This document shows positions 7,827-14,995 of a stretch of DNA of 14,995 nt, in pieces. The notes below the pieces were generated by a model, which had not been told where the DNA came from, did not search any database, and saw only the letters and a list, made by a program, of their open reading frames with translations. A program made the position numbers and the translations under genes. Origin of the DNA: Comamonadaceae bacterium (GTDB lineage: Bacteria; Pseudomonadota; Gammaproteobacteria; Burkholderiales; Burkholderiaceae_C). The stretch spans positions 1 through 14,995 of the forward strand of contig CANCCF010000088.1 of assembly GCA_947374485.1 (NCBI GenBank), given 5' to 3'. Every line of letters starts with the position of its first letter. The first letter of the stretch is position 1.

Positions 7827-7856
7827 TTGACTAATGGATAGCCGTGTGCCCATCAT
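7827..7856 (+). promoter_or_regulatory. Candidate sigma-70 promoter for the hybrid kinase
   Basis: TTGACT (7827-7832) and CATCAT (7851-7856) are 18 bases apart, matching 5 of 6 and 4 of 6 consensus positions. A transcript starting near 7863 would have a leader of about 56 bases before the ATG at 7919. It lies back to back with the binding-protein promoter, so a shared regulator could act on both. Confidence 0.33.
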
Positions 7857-7918
7857 GTTCTGTGGAAGAAGGGGCGTGCCAGCCGTCCACCCCAATATGC
7901 AGACAGACAGGATTAACC

Positions 7919-10900
7919 ATGCGGGTCAAGGTCGTTGCCAATCAGATATGGGTAAGCCTGCTCGTGCTGTCCGCCATCAGTGTGGGCTTTTCGGTCTGGG
8001 CCGTGGACCTGCTGCGCCAGAACCGGGCCACCGCACAGGCCCTCACCGAAGTGATGCAGGGTACCCAGGAGCTGCGCGCCAGTGTTGACACGCTGGTCAC
8101 CACGGTACGCTCCTACGCGCTGGCACTGGAGCCCGCTTACATCTACGACTTCGAGCAGGAACTACAGCGCAAGGCGCCGCAGCGTGCGGCCGCGCTGCAC
8201 ATGTTGGAGGGGCATGCCGGCGCAAGCGGACGTGCCGATGTGTCGCGCATTGCGCAGCAGTTGGACGCTTTGATCCTGCAGGGGCAACAAGCCTTTCAAC
8301 TCGGCGCCCGGCGCGAGCAGCAGGCACTCTCCCTGCTGGTGTTTGGCACCGTATTTGACGCCGCCATCCACGATGTGCAGAGCGCGATTCAAAGCGTCGA
8401 GTCCGGGCTGCAAAGCCGCTTGCAAGCCAGGGCCAAGCGCGCGGAGTCTGTTGCCTACGCGGCTTCCATTGCTGCACTGCTGAGCCTGCTGGGTACCTTG
8501 CTGCTGATCGCACTCACCCTGCGCGTGTTTTTTGTGCGGCGACTGATCCAACCCCTGCTGGGACTGACCCAGACCGCACGTGAATTCGTTGGTGGCAATT
8601 GGGATGTCCACTTCGGATTGCAGGACGATCCCTCGGAGCTTGGCGACCTGGCGCGCACATTGGAGAGCTACCGCAGCGCCGTGCAGCACATTGAAAACCA
8701 GCGTTGGGCAACCGGTGGGCTGACCCAGGCGGTGGATGCCATGCTGCAGGCCGACGATATCGATGCACTGGCGCACCACCTGCTGCAAGCGTTGGCGTCC
8801 TCCATGCAGTTCATGGGTGCGGCCCTGTACCTCCGTACGCACCAGCTGACATGGCTGGTGTGGAAGGTTGGCGCTGAACCTGGGGCAACGCCCGGCAGCC
8901 CCCTGGCCAGCTTGCCCGAGGGTGAACCCTTGCGCAGCGGCCTGGCCGCGCACAACCTGGTACTGATTGCGCCTATGGATGCCGAGCTGCAACAGGCCTG
9001 GCTGTCCGAGCCACTGGTGGCTGCCCCTTGCATGGCGGGACTGGCCGTGCGCGATGGGCCGCACCTGCAGGGCGTGCTGGTAATGGCACTGGCGCAGCAA
9101 CCCAGTCCTGGCATGGCATTGCTGCTCGAAGGTTTGGGTGCCCGCGTAGCGGCCAGATTGGAGCGCCTGCAGCATGACATGGCCATGCAGCAGGCCAAGC
9201 TGCTGGCCGAGGAAGCGGTGCGCGCCAAGAGTGATTTCCTGGCCAACATGAGCCATGAAATCCGCACGCCCATGAATGCCATCGTGGGCCTGAGCAACCT
9301 GGCCCTCAAGACCGCGCTCACCAAACGCCAGCAAGACTACCTTGAAAAAATAGAACGCTCTGGCCACCATCTGCTGGGCATCATCAACGACATTCTGGAC
9401 TTCTCCAAAATTGAGGCTGGCAAGCTCGACATGGAGTCCCTGGACTTTGCCCTGGACAAGGTACTGACCACGGTAGCCGACCTGATGCACGACAAGGCCC
9501 ATGCCAAGGGCCTGGGGCTGGACTTTGCGGTAGACGGGGATGTGCCCCGCTTCCTGGTGGGAGACCCCATGCGGCTGTCGCAGGTGCTTATCAATTACGG
9601 CAACAACGCCATCAAATTCACAGAGCGTGGCCGCGTCAGTTTCCGTGTCAGCAAGGCCGGCGAAGATGCCTCGGGTGTGCACTTGCGATTCGATGTGGTG
9701 GACACCGGCATTGGCCTGACTGCGGAGCAAGTCAGCAAGCTTTTCAAAAGTTTTTCGCAGGCCGATAGTTCCACCAGCCGCAAATACGGTGGCACGGGTC
9801 TGGGCCTGGCCATTGCCAAAAGTCTGGCCGAGCGCATGGGCGGCACGGTGGGCGTCACCAGTGCGCGTGACCAGGGTTCTTGCTTCTGGTTCACAGCCCA
9901 GTTGGGGCGCTGCAGTACAGAGGCCGAGCGGCGCCTGCTGGTGGGTGCGGAATCGGACCTGCGCGCCGACTCCCTGGAGGCCCAGTTGATGCCGCAGCGC
10001 GGGCGACGCATATTGCTGGTCGAAGACAATGAGGTAAACCAGCAAGTGGCCAGCGAATTGCTGCAGGCCGCGGGCTTTGTGGTGGAGATTGCCGCCAACG
10101 GTTTGCTGGCTCTGGAGCGCGTTCAAACCCGACCCTACGACCTGGTCTTGATGGACATGCAAATGCCGGTGATGGACGGCCTGGAGGCAACCCGGGCCAT
10201 TCGCAGCCATACCCACCTGGCTCTGCTGCCCATAGTGGCCATGACGGCCAACGCCATGCAGGTGGACCGGGAGCGTTGTGCACTGGCAGGCATGAACGGT
10301 TTTGTCAGCAAGCCCATACGTCCGCAGGAACTCTGGGCGGCCCTGCTGCGCTGGCTGCCGCCGGTTTCAGGCGGTGCCTGGGCGCCTCTGCCAGGTGGCG
10401 CATTGGCGGCATCTGTTGGCGAAGCTTCGGCCGGGGCCGACACACCAGTCTTTACCGTGGAAGGGGTGGATTCGCACACAGCTCTCCAGCGCGTAGCAGG
10501 CAACCACAAGCTGTACCTGCGGCTGTTACGCATCTTGCTGGATGGTCGTGAGGCCGCCCTGGATGCCCTGCACGCGGCTCTGGTGCAGGCAGATTGGCGC
10601 CTGGCCGAACGCCTGGCCCATACCCTCAAGGGCAGTGCTGCCAATTTGGGTCTGGATGCAGTCGCCCAGCAGGCCGCAGGGCTGGAGGCCGTCCTGCACC
10701 CGGATGCGATGCAGGACGCGCAGCAGCAAAGCCAGGCCCTGCACATGCTCGAGCGCACGGCCGCTGTCTTGCGCGCTGTAGCCCAGGCGCTTGATGCGCA
10801 GTGGCCCGCAGAGGCGGTAGTCGACGCTCGCGCGGTGTCGCTGGATGGGCTTGCAGCACCCGGGGATGCGGATTCCAGCGGCCCGTCAGAACAGCCCATG

Positions 10901-11080
10901 CAGGACTTGCTGGGCTACATGCGCCAACTGCTCCGGGACTGTGACGCGGAGGCAGGAGCGTTGCTGGAAATGCATGGCGCCCGCTTCCAACAGGAACTGG
11001 GCAGACAGTACCCGGCCTTTGATGAGGCCATACGCAGCTATGACTTTGATGGCGCCTTGGCGCTGGTGCCCCAGGCCTAG
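7919..11080 (+). CDS. Hybrid sensor histidine kinase (TM-periplasmic-TM-HAMP-GAF-like-HK-REC-HPt)
   Basis: Inner-membrane phosphorelay kinase of 1053 residues from the ATG at 7919, preceded by ACAGGA. The in-frame ATG at 7844 would put a cysteine-rich, non-membrane stretch before the first helix. Domains: TM helix about 9-31; helical periplasmic sensor about 32-177; TM helix about 178-206; HAMP about 207-255; GAF-like region about 275-420; HisKA with SHEIRTPMNAI (phospho-accepting His446); HATPase with N-box NNAIKF (562-567), DTGIG from Asp595 and GGTGLGLAIAK from 624; receiver with acidic pair Glu702/Asp703, phospho-Asp746 and Lys798; HPt with LAHTLKGSAANLG (His901). The tail (about 989-1053) is a further helical segment. 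All catalytic residues of an ArcB/BarA-type relay are present. The output regulator is not in the window. The divergent solute-binding gene suggests a periplasmic ligand partner (inferred). Its stop codon overlaps that of panC. Confidence 0.93.
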   Translation: MRVKVVANQIWVSLLVLSAISVGFSVWAVDLLRQNRATAQALTEVMQGTQELRASVDTLVTTVRSYALALEPAYIYDFEQELQRKAPQRAAALHMLEGHAGASGRADVSRIAQQLDALILQGQQAFQLGARREQQALSLLVFGTVFDAAIHDVQSAIQSVESGLQSRLQARAKRAESVAYAASIAALLSLLGTLLLIALTLRVFFVRRLIQPLLGLTQTAREFVGGNWDVHFGLQDDPSELGDLARTLESYRSAVQHIENQRWATGGLTQAVDAMLQADDIDALAHHLLQALASSMQFMGAALYLRTHQLTWLVWKVGAEPGATPGSPLASLPEGEPLRSGLAAHNLVLIAPMDAELQQAWLSEPLVAAPCMAGLAVRDGPHLQGVLVMALAQQPSPGMALLLEGLGARVAARLERLQHDMAMQQAKLLAEEAVRAKSDFLANMSHEIRTPMNAIVGLSNLALKTALTKRQQDYLEKIERSGHHLLGIINDILDFSKIEAGKLDMESLDFALDKVLTTVADLMHDKAHAKGLGLDFAVDGDVPRFLVGDPMRLSQVLINYGNNAIKFTERGRVSFRVSKAGEDASGVHLRFDVVDTGIGLTAEQVSKLFKSFSQADSSTSRKYGGTGLGLAIAKSLAERMGGTVGVTSARDQGSCFWFTAQLGRCSTEAERRLLVGAESDLRADSLEAQLMPQRGRRILLVEDNEVNQQVASELLQAAGFVVEIAANGLLALERVQTRPYDLVLMDMQMPVMDGLEATRAIRSHTHLALLPIVAMTANAMQVDRERCALAGMNGFVSKPIRPQELWAALLRWLPPVSGGAWAPLPGGALAASVGEASAGADTPVFTVEGVDSHTALQRVAGNHKLYLRLLRILLDGREAALDALHAALVQADWRLAERLAHTLKGSAANLGLDAVAQQAAGLEAVLHPDAMQDAQQQSQALHMLERTAAVLRAVAQALDAQWPAEAVVDARAVSLDGLAAPGDADSSGPSEQPMQDLLGYMRQLLRDCDAEAGALLEMHGARFQQELGRQYPAFDEAIRSYDFDGALALVPQA

Positions 11081-11901
11081 ACTTCCAAATTGTCAATCAG
11101 CCGCGTAGTGCCCAGCCTGGCTGCCGCCAGCAGCACCATTGCGTCGCCAGCCTGCGGTGCCTGCAGATCAATCCGGCGACGGACCACCACATAGTCCGGC
11201 TTCCATCCCGCAGTCGCCAAGGTTTGTGAGGCCGCTGACTCCAACACTGCATAGTCTGTGCGTCCAGCGCGTATCGCATCGGCCAGCGTCTTCAGCGTTT
11301 GCGACAGCAACACGGCTTCCCGGCGCTCTGTTGAACTGAGATAGCCATTGCGCGACGACAGGGCCAGACCATCGTCGGCGCGCAGGGTGTCCAGACCCAC
11401 AATGTCCACCGGCATGTTGAACTGCTGCACCATCTGGCGGATCACCATCAGCTGCTGGTAGTCCTTCTTGCCAAACACCGCCGTGCGCGCCTGGGTGCAG
11501 CTCAAGAGCTTCATCACCACCGTGGCCACGCCAGTGAAAAAGCCGGGGCGGAATTCGCCTTCCAGAATGTGGGCCAGCTCGGCGGGCGGCTGCACCAGAA
11601 AGCCCTGCGGCTGCGGATACAGCTCGGCCTCAGCCGGTGCAAACACGATGTCGCAACCGGCGGCCTGCAGCTGCGCGCAGTCGGCCTCCAGCGTGCGCGG
11701 GTAGGTGGCGAAATCTTCCTTGGGGCCGAACTGCAGGCGGTTCACGAAGATGGTGGCCAGCGTCACATCGCCCAGCGGCTTGGCTGCCTTGACGAGCGCA
11801 ATGTGACCGGCATGCAGATTGCCCATGGTAGGCACCACCGCAGGGTGGCGGTAGGCGCTCAATGCAGATCGCAAATCAGACAGTGTGTGAAGAAGTTGCA
11901 T
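11077..11901 (-). CDS. panC: Pantothenate synthetase (pantoate-beta-alanine ligase)
   Basis: Cytosolic enzyme joining pantoate and beta-alanine with ATP to give pantothenate, the coenzyme A precursor. At 274 residues it is normal for the family. Seen motifs: PTMGNLHAGH with the HxGH nucleotide-binding histidines His30 and His33, VNRLQFGP (54-60 region), FGKKDYQQL (from 144, with Lys146 and Asp147) and LSSRNGYLS (from 181). The start is the ATG at 11899-11901; the upstream bases are C-rich with no good Shine-Dalgarno. It follows panB on the same strand after 110 bases that hold a palindromic element, so it probably relies on the panB transcript. Its TAG overlaps the last codon of the convergent kinase gene. 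Confidence 0.96.
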   Translation of the reverse strand: MQLLHTLSDLRSALSAYRHPAVVPTMGNLHAGHIALVKAAKPLGDVTLATIFVNRLQFGPKEDFATYPRTLEADCAQLQAAGCDIVFAPAEAELYPQPQGFLVQPPAELAHILEGEFRPGFFTGVATVVMKLLSCTQARTAVFGKKDYQQLMVIRQMVQQFNMPVDIVGLDTLRADDGLALSSRNGYLSSTERREAVLLSQTLKTLADAIRAGRTDYAVLESAASQTLATAGWKPDYVVVRRRIDLQAPQAGDAMVLLAAARLGTTRLIDNLEV

Positions 11902-11927
11902 AGGCGGGAGGGGAAGTTCCGTTCAGG

Positions 11928-12000
11928 GATACCGCCGGACTGGCTTTGCCAGACGGCTGGTATCGCCCCCTTGAGGGGGAGGCAGCGTAGCTGCTTCGGG
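11928..12000. repeat. Intergenic palindromic element of three consecutive hairpins between panB and panC
   Basis: Three inverted repeats stand in a row. First, ATACCGCCGGACTGGC (11929-11944), a TTT loop, then GCCAGACGGCTGGTAT (11948-11963), an almost perfect 16-base stem. Second, CCCCC-TTGA-GGGGG (11966-11979). Third, GCAGC-GTA-GCTGC (11982-11994), followed by a G run. The piece GGCAGCGTAGCTGCTTCGGG resembles a dispersed intergenic repeat I recall from Comamonadaceae genomes; only one copy is in this window, so dispersal cannot be shown here. It could act as a REP-like RNA-stabilising or attenuating structure between panB and panC. Confidence 0.6.
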
Positions 12001-12011
12001 GGGGTGCACAG

Positions 12012-12905
12012 TTACCAGGCGTGGATGGCGTTGTCGGGAAAGCCGCCGTTTTTCACGGCCGCAACATAGGCCTCCATGGCGCCGCGCACGCTGCCCGCGT
12101 CCTGCATGAAGTTGCGCACGAACTTGGGCATCTTGCCGAGATTCATGCCCAGCATGTCATGCAGCACCAGCACCTGTCCGGCCGTGCCGTTGCCCGCGCC
12201 AATGCCGATGGTGGCGCATTGCAGCAGCTCTTGCGTGAGCTCGGCGGCAATCTGGTGCGGCACCATCTCCAGCACCAGCATGGCAGCACCTGCGTCCTGC
12301 AGTTCGTGGGATTGGCGGCGCAAGGCCTCGGCGCTGGCCTGCGTCTTGCCCTGCACGCGGTAGCCGCCCAGGGCGTGCACGGTCTGCGGCGTGAGGCCCA
12401 GGTGGGCGCACACCGGTATGCCGCGCTCTACCAAAAAGCGCACGGTCTCGGTGGTCCAGCCGCCACCCTCGAGCTTGACCATGTGGGCACCAGCCTGCAT
12501 CAAGACAGAGGCACTGCGGATGGCCTGTTCCTTGGACTCGTGGTAGCTGCCATACGGCAGGTCGCCAATCACCCAGGCGGTGGCCTGCGCGCGGTAGAGG
12601 CCGCGTGTGACGCTTTCGGTGTGGTAGCGCATGTGCTCCAGGCTCACACCCACGGTGCTGGCCAGGCCCTGGCAGACCATGCCGAGCGAATCGCCAATCA
12701 GAATGGTCTCTACCCCGGCAGCATCGGCCACGGCGGCGAAGGTGGCGTCGTAGGCGGTGAGCATGGTGATTTTTTCGCCGCGGGTGCGCATCTCCTGCAG
12801 GCGCGGCAGGCTCATGGGCCTGCGGCTGGGCATGGGCGATGCCGGCGCAAAGGTGCCATAGGGCGTGGCGTGCAGCGCGGCAGCAGCCGGGGTGGCTTCG
12901 GTCAT
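12012..12905 (-). CDS. panB: Ketopantoate hydroxymethyltransferase
   Basis: First committed enzyme of pantothenate synthesis: transfers a hydroxymethyl group from methylene-tetrahydrofolate to 2-oxoisovalerate, giving ketopantoate; a cytosolic, Mg-dependent barrel enzyme. 297 residues. The family core begins near residue 33 (LPRLQEM). KITMLTAYDATFA, LIGDSLGMVCQG, the VKLEGG segment and VLEMVPHQIA (with the general-base glutamate region) are all present. The first 30 residues are Ala/Pro-rich and look like a lineage-specific extension. The start at 12905 is supported by AGGAG about 9 bases upstream. A candidate promoter sits in the 55-base gap after scpA. The order panB then panC on one strand makes these two a functional pair; the ketopantoate reductase gene (panE) is not in the window. 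Confidence 0.96.
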   Translation of the reverse strand: MTEATPAAAALHATPYGTFAPASPMPSRRPMSLPRLQEMRTRGEKITMLTAYDATFAAVADAAGVETILIGDSLGMVCQGLASTVGVSLEHMRYHTESVTRGLYRAQATAWVIGDLPYGSYHESKEQAIRSASVLMQAGAHMVKLEGGGWTTETVRFLVERGIPVCAHLGLTPQTVHALGGYRVQGKTQASAEALRRQSHELQDAGAAMLVLEMVPHQIAAELTQELLQCATIGIGAGNGTAGQVLVLHDMLGMNLGKMPKFVRNFMQDAGSVRGAMEAYVAAVKNGGFPDNAIHAW

Positions 12906-12935
12906 GGCATGAACTCCTGCGGGAAAGTGGCCCGA

Positions 12936-12964
12936 ATACTAACCGTTAAAAAGCCCTGTTTCAG
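12936..12964 (-). promoter_or_regulatory. Candidate promoter for panB-panC overlapping the scpA stop
   Basis: Read on the minus strand, CTGAAA (12959-12964) and TAGTAT (12936-12941) are separated by 17 bases, each matching 4 of 6 consensus positions. The -35 hexamer contains the scpA TGA. Initiation near 12929 would give a leader of about 24 bases including AGGAG, allowing panBC to be transcribed apart from scpA. Confidence 0.38.
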
Positions 12965-13782
12965 GCGGGCGTGTGGGCGGGCATGGGGGTGGGCGTGTAG
13001 GCCAGGCGCACATAGATGGGCGCAAAGGCTTCGGCCTGGGTAATTTCTATCAGGGTTTCTTTCGCCAGCTCCAGCATGGCGATAAAGGTCACTACCAGCA
13101 CAGGGTGACCGGCCTCGGGGTCAAACAGGTCTTCAAAGCCGACAAAGCGCCGCCCCTGCAATTTTTTGAGCACGATGCTCATGTGCTCGCGCACCGAGAG
13201 CTCGGCGCGGCTGATCTTGTGGTGCTGGACCAGTTTGGCGCGTTTGAGGATGTCGCGCCAGGCCTCTTGCAGATCAACCAGATGCACCTCCGGAAAGCGC
13301 GGCTGCAGGCTTTGCTCGATGAAGATGCTGGCTTTCAAAAAATCGCGCCCGTACTGCGGCATGGCGTTCAGGCGCGCGGCGGCCAGTTTCATCTGCTCAT
13401 ACTCCAGCAGGCGGCGCACCAGCTCGGCACGCGGGTCTTCGGCCTCTTCGCCGTCGGCCACTCTTTTGGGCGGCAGCAGCATGCGTGACTTGATTTCGAT
13501 CAGCATGGCCGCCATCAGCAGGTATTCGGCCGCCAGCTCCAGGTTGCGCTTGCGGATCTGCTCCACGTAGACCAGGTACTGCTTGGTCACGCTGAGCATG
13601 GGGATGTCGAGGATGTTGAAGTTCTGCTTGCGGATCAGGTAGAGCAGCAAGTCGAGTGGGCCCTCAAAGGCCTCCAGAAACACCTCCAGCGCATCGGGCG
13701 GGATGTAGAGGTCTTGCGGCAGCGCAAACAGTGGCTCGCCATACAGACGGGCCAGCGCCACCTGGTCCACCACTTCGGGCAT
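12961..13782 (-). CDS. scpA: Segregation and condensation protein A (kleisin ScpA)
   Basis: Kleisin subunit that bridges SMC heads in bacterial condensin, acting on the nucleoid. From the ATG at 13780-13782 it has 273 residues; a TTG four codons upstream (13794) is the alternative, giving 277, and neither start has a good Shine-Dalgarno. The family signature is clear: FEGPLDLLLYLIRKQNFNILDI in the N-terminal SMC-binding part, followed by ELAAEYLLMAAMLIEIKSRMLLPP, then an acidic linker (ADGEEAEDPRAELV) and a C-terminal winged-helix region ending in a proline-rich tail (YTPTPMPAHTPA). It follows the DUF3460 gene by fewer than 20 bases, so the two are co-transcribed. The scpB and smc partners are not in this window. 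Confidence 0.93.
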   Translation of the reverse strand: MPEVVDQVALARLYGEPLFALPQDLYIPPDALEVFLEAFEGPLDLLLYLIRKQNFNILDIPMLSVTKQYLVYVEQIRKRNLELAAEYLLMAAMLIEIKSRMLLPPKRVADGEEAEDPRAELVRRLLEYEQMKLAAARLNAMPQYGRDFLKASIFIEQSLQPRFPEVHLVDLQEAWRDILKRAKLVQHHKISRAELSVREHMSIVLKKLQGRRFVGFEDLFDPEAGHPVLVVTFIAMLELAKETLIEITQAEAFAPIYVRLAYTPTPMPAHTPA

Positions 13783-13800
13783 GGCGGCGCTCAAGCGGGC

Positions 13801-14007
13801 TTACTCGTGCTTGGTCTGGTAGACGTAGGGGTTTTGCGGCACTTCGGCCTTGCGAAAACCCTTCCAGGCCAGGCGGTCCACCACCTTGTCCCACAGCAAA
13901 GCGCGGCCCTTGCGCTGCTCGGCTTCCAGGCTGGGCTTTTGCGTCTTGAGTGCGTTGATGAACTGGGTGGCGTCGGAACGGTAATCGGGGCGGCGGAATA
14001 TGGACAT
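13801..14007 (-). CDS. DUF3460 family small protein
   Basis: 68-residue protein beginning MSIFRRPDYRSDATQFINAL and ending NPYVYQTKHE, rich in charged residues, with no signal peptide or membrane helix. I recognise it as DUF3460, a short family of unknown function found mostly in betaproteobacteria, often just upstream of scpA as here. AAGAGG lies 8-9 bases before the ATG at 14005-14007, supporting the start. It sits 23 bases after the SulP stop; a TAAAAT on the minus strand (14028-14033) overlapping that stop could be a -10 element, but the -35 is poor. Its function is not known to me. Confidence 0.88.
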   Translation of the reverse strand: MSIFRRPDYRSDATQFINALKTQKPSLEAEQRKGRALLWDKVVDRLAWKGFRKAEVPQNPYVYQTKHE

Positions 14008-14030
14008 GTGGGGAACCTCTTTGCGCTATT

Positions 14031-14995
14031 TTACGGTGTGGCCGCGGTCGGCAAAACCGGGCCGGTGCAGGCCGCTATGGCGCTGGCCACATTCGGATAG
14101 ATGTTGCCCGCACCCACCGTGCCCACAAAACCGCTGCGCTGGGCAATGTCCAGCGGCTGGTGCATCAGGCCGCACACCACCAGGCGCACGCCACTGCGTT
14201 GGCAGGCGTGGGCCAGGTCGTTCAGGCTGTCGGCACCACTGGAGTCCACATAGATTACGTTTTTCAGGTCGAGCAGCAGGGTGCGCCGGGGCAAATGGTC
14301 CTGCAGGTCTTCAATAAGTTTCACGGCGCCAAAGAACAGGGCTCCATACAGGCGGCAAGCGTGCAGTTGCCCCTCCAGCCCGGCCAGCGCGGGGTAGTCG
14401 TCCGCGCGGATGGGCTCGGCGCGCGAGAGGCTGGAGATGCGGTAAATAAAGGTGAGGCAGGCCGCCACCAGGCCCACTTCGACGGCCACCGTGAGGTCAA
14501 ACACCACGGTCAGAAAAAACACCGCCAGCAGGGTGGCGCGGTAGGGCATGCGGTACTGGCGCAAATGCAAAAACTCTTTCCACTCGCCCATGTTCCAGGC
14601 CACAAACATCAGGATGGCGGCCATGGCCGCCAGCGGAATATTTTGCGCCAGCGGGGCGGCCACCAGCACCACCAGCAAGAGTGTGAATGCGTGCACCATG
14701 CCCGCAATGGGCGAGGTGGCGCCGCCCTTGACGTTGGTGACGGTGCGGGCAATCGTGCCGGTGGCGGGCATGCCACCAAAGAACGGCGTGAAGAAGTTGG
14801 CAATGCCCTGGGCCATCAGCTCCTGGTTGGGATTGTGGCGGTCTCCAATCATGCCGTCGGCCACGCGGGCACAGAGCAGCGATTCAATCGCGCCCAACAT
14901 GGCCAGCGTGGTGGCCGGTATGAACAAAAAGCGCGCGGTCTCCCAGCTGATGGCGGGAAACTGCAGCGAAGGCAGTGCCGACGGAATGCCGCCAA
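14031..14995 (-). CDS. SulP family anion transporter with STAS domain, 5' end outside the window
   Basis: C-terminal 321 residues of an SLC26/SulP inner-membrane transporter. The frame stays open to the right edge, so the true start lies beyond it; the internal methionines are not starts. Visible membrane segments include PATTLAMLGAIESLLCARVA, the PFFGGMPATGTIARTVTNVKGGA region typical of the SulP core, and helices around FTLLLVVLVAAPLA, MAAILMFVAW and FFLTVVFDLTVAVEVGLVAA. A cytoplasmic STAS domain closes the protein (LLLDLKNVIYVDSSGADSL). The substrate could be sulfate, bicarbonate or a dicarboxylate; the family sequence alone does not decide. It heads a same-strand run into DUF3460-scpA, but a functional link is doubtful. 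Confidence 0.9.
   Translation of the reverse strand, partial: GGIPSALPSLQFPAISWETARFLFIPATTLAMLGAIESLLCARVADGMIGDRHNPNQELMAQGIANFFTPFFGGMPATGTIARTVTNVKGGATSPIAGMVHAFTLLLVVLVAAPLAQNIPLAAMAAILMFVAWNMGEWKEFLHLRQYRMPYRATLLAVFFLTVVFDLTVAVEVGLVAACLTFIYRISSLSRAEPIRADDYPALAGLEGQLHACRLYGALFFGAVKLIEDLQDHLPRRTLLLDLKNVIYVDSSGADSLNDLAHACQRSGVRLVVCGLMHQPLDIAQRSGFVGTVGAGNIYPNVASAIAACTGPVLPTAATP

Noticed and set aside
7844..7918. Upstream start of the kinase at 7844
   Set aside because: It would add a Cys-rich, non-hydrophobic stretch before the first membrane helix; ATG at 7919 has a nearby AGGA and a normal N-in signal anchor.
8162..10216. 684-codon minus-strand open frame opposite the hybrid kinase
   Set aside because: Antisense shadow of a gene whose plus-strand motifs are all intact.
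14031..14927. Methionine at 14927 as the SulP start
   Set aside because: The frame continues open and membrane-protein-like to the right edge, and the 298 residues would lack most of the transporter core.

Overview
The window is GC-rich, densely coded chromosomal DNA. Its gene families point to a betaproteobacterium, most likely Comamonadaceae (Rhodoferax, Polaromonas or Acidovorax type). The reasons are a paired cphA/cphA2 cyanophycin locus beside an ABC exporter and a DUF1854 protein, a DUF3460-scpA-panB-panC cluster, and a palindromic intergenic element of a kind I recall from that family. The genus is inferred; there is no rRNA here to test it. I see no tRNA, rRNA, IS element, integrase or CRISPR array.

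Region 1 (1-6853) concerns cyanophycin, the multi-L-arginyl-poly-L-aspartate storage polymer. Two synthetase genes lie head to tail on the minus strand: cphA2 (upstream, complete) and cphA1 (downstream, running off the left edge). Facing away from them on the plus strand is a half-size ABC exporter with an unusual N-terminal domain and a four-cysteine zinc ribbon, overlapped by a gene for a DUF1854 protein. The two synthetases have decayed in complementary ways. CphA1 keeps the Mur-ligase P-loop but has lost the HxxEH site of its N domain. CphA2 keeps HxxEH but has lost the P-loop lysine.

Region 2 (6898-11080) looks like a sensory module. An orphan periplasmic solute-binding protein (minus strand) is divergent from a large hybrid histidine kinase (plus strand) with two membrane segments, HAMP, a GAF-like region, HisKA/HATPase, receiver and HPt domains. 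No permease or transport ATPase accompanies the binding protein, so it may feed the kinase rather than an importer.

Region 3 (11077-14995) is a minus-strand run, in transcription order: SulP/STAS anion transporter (5' end outside the window), DUF3460 protein, scpA (chromosome segregation), panB and panC (pantothenate synthesis). The last codon of the kinase and that of panC overlap in a shared CTAG. An 80-base stretch of consecutive hairpins separates panB from panC. Candidate sigma-70 promoters precede the binding-protein, kinase and panB genes.
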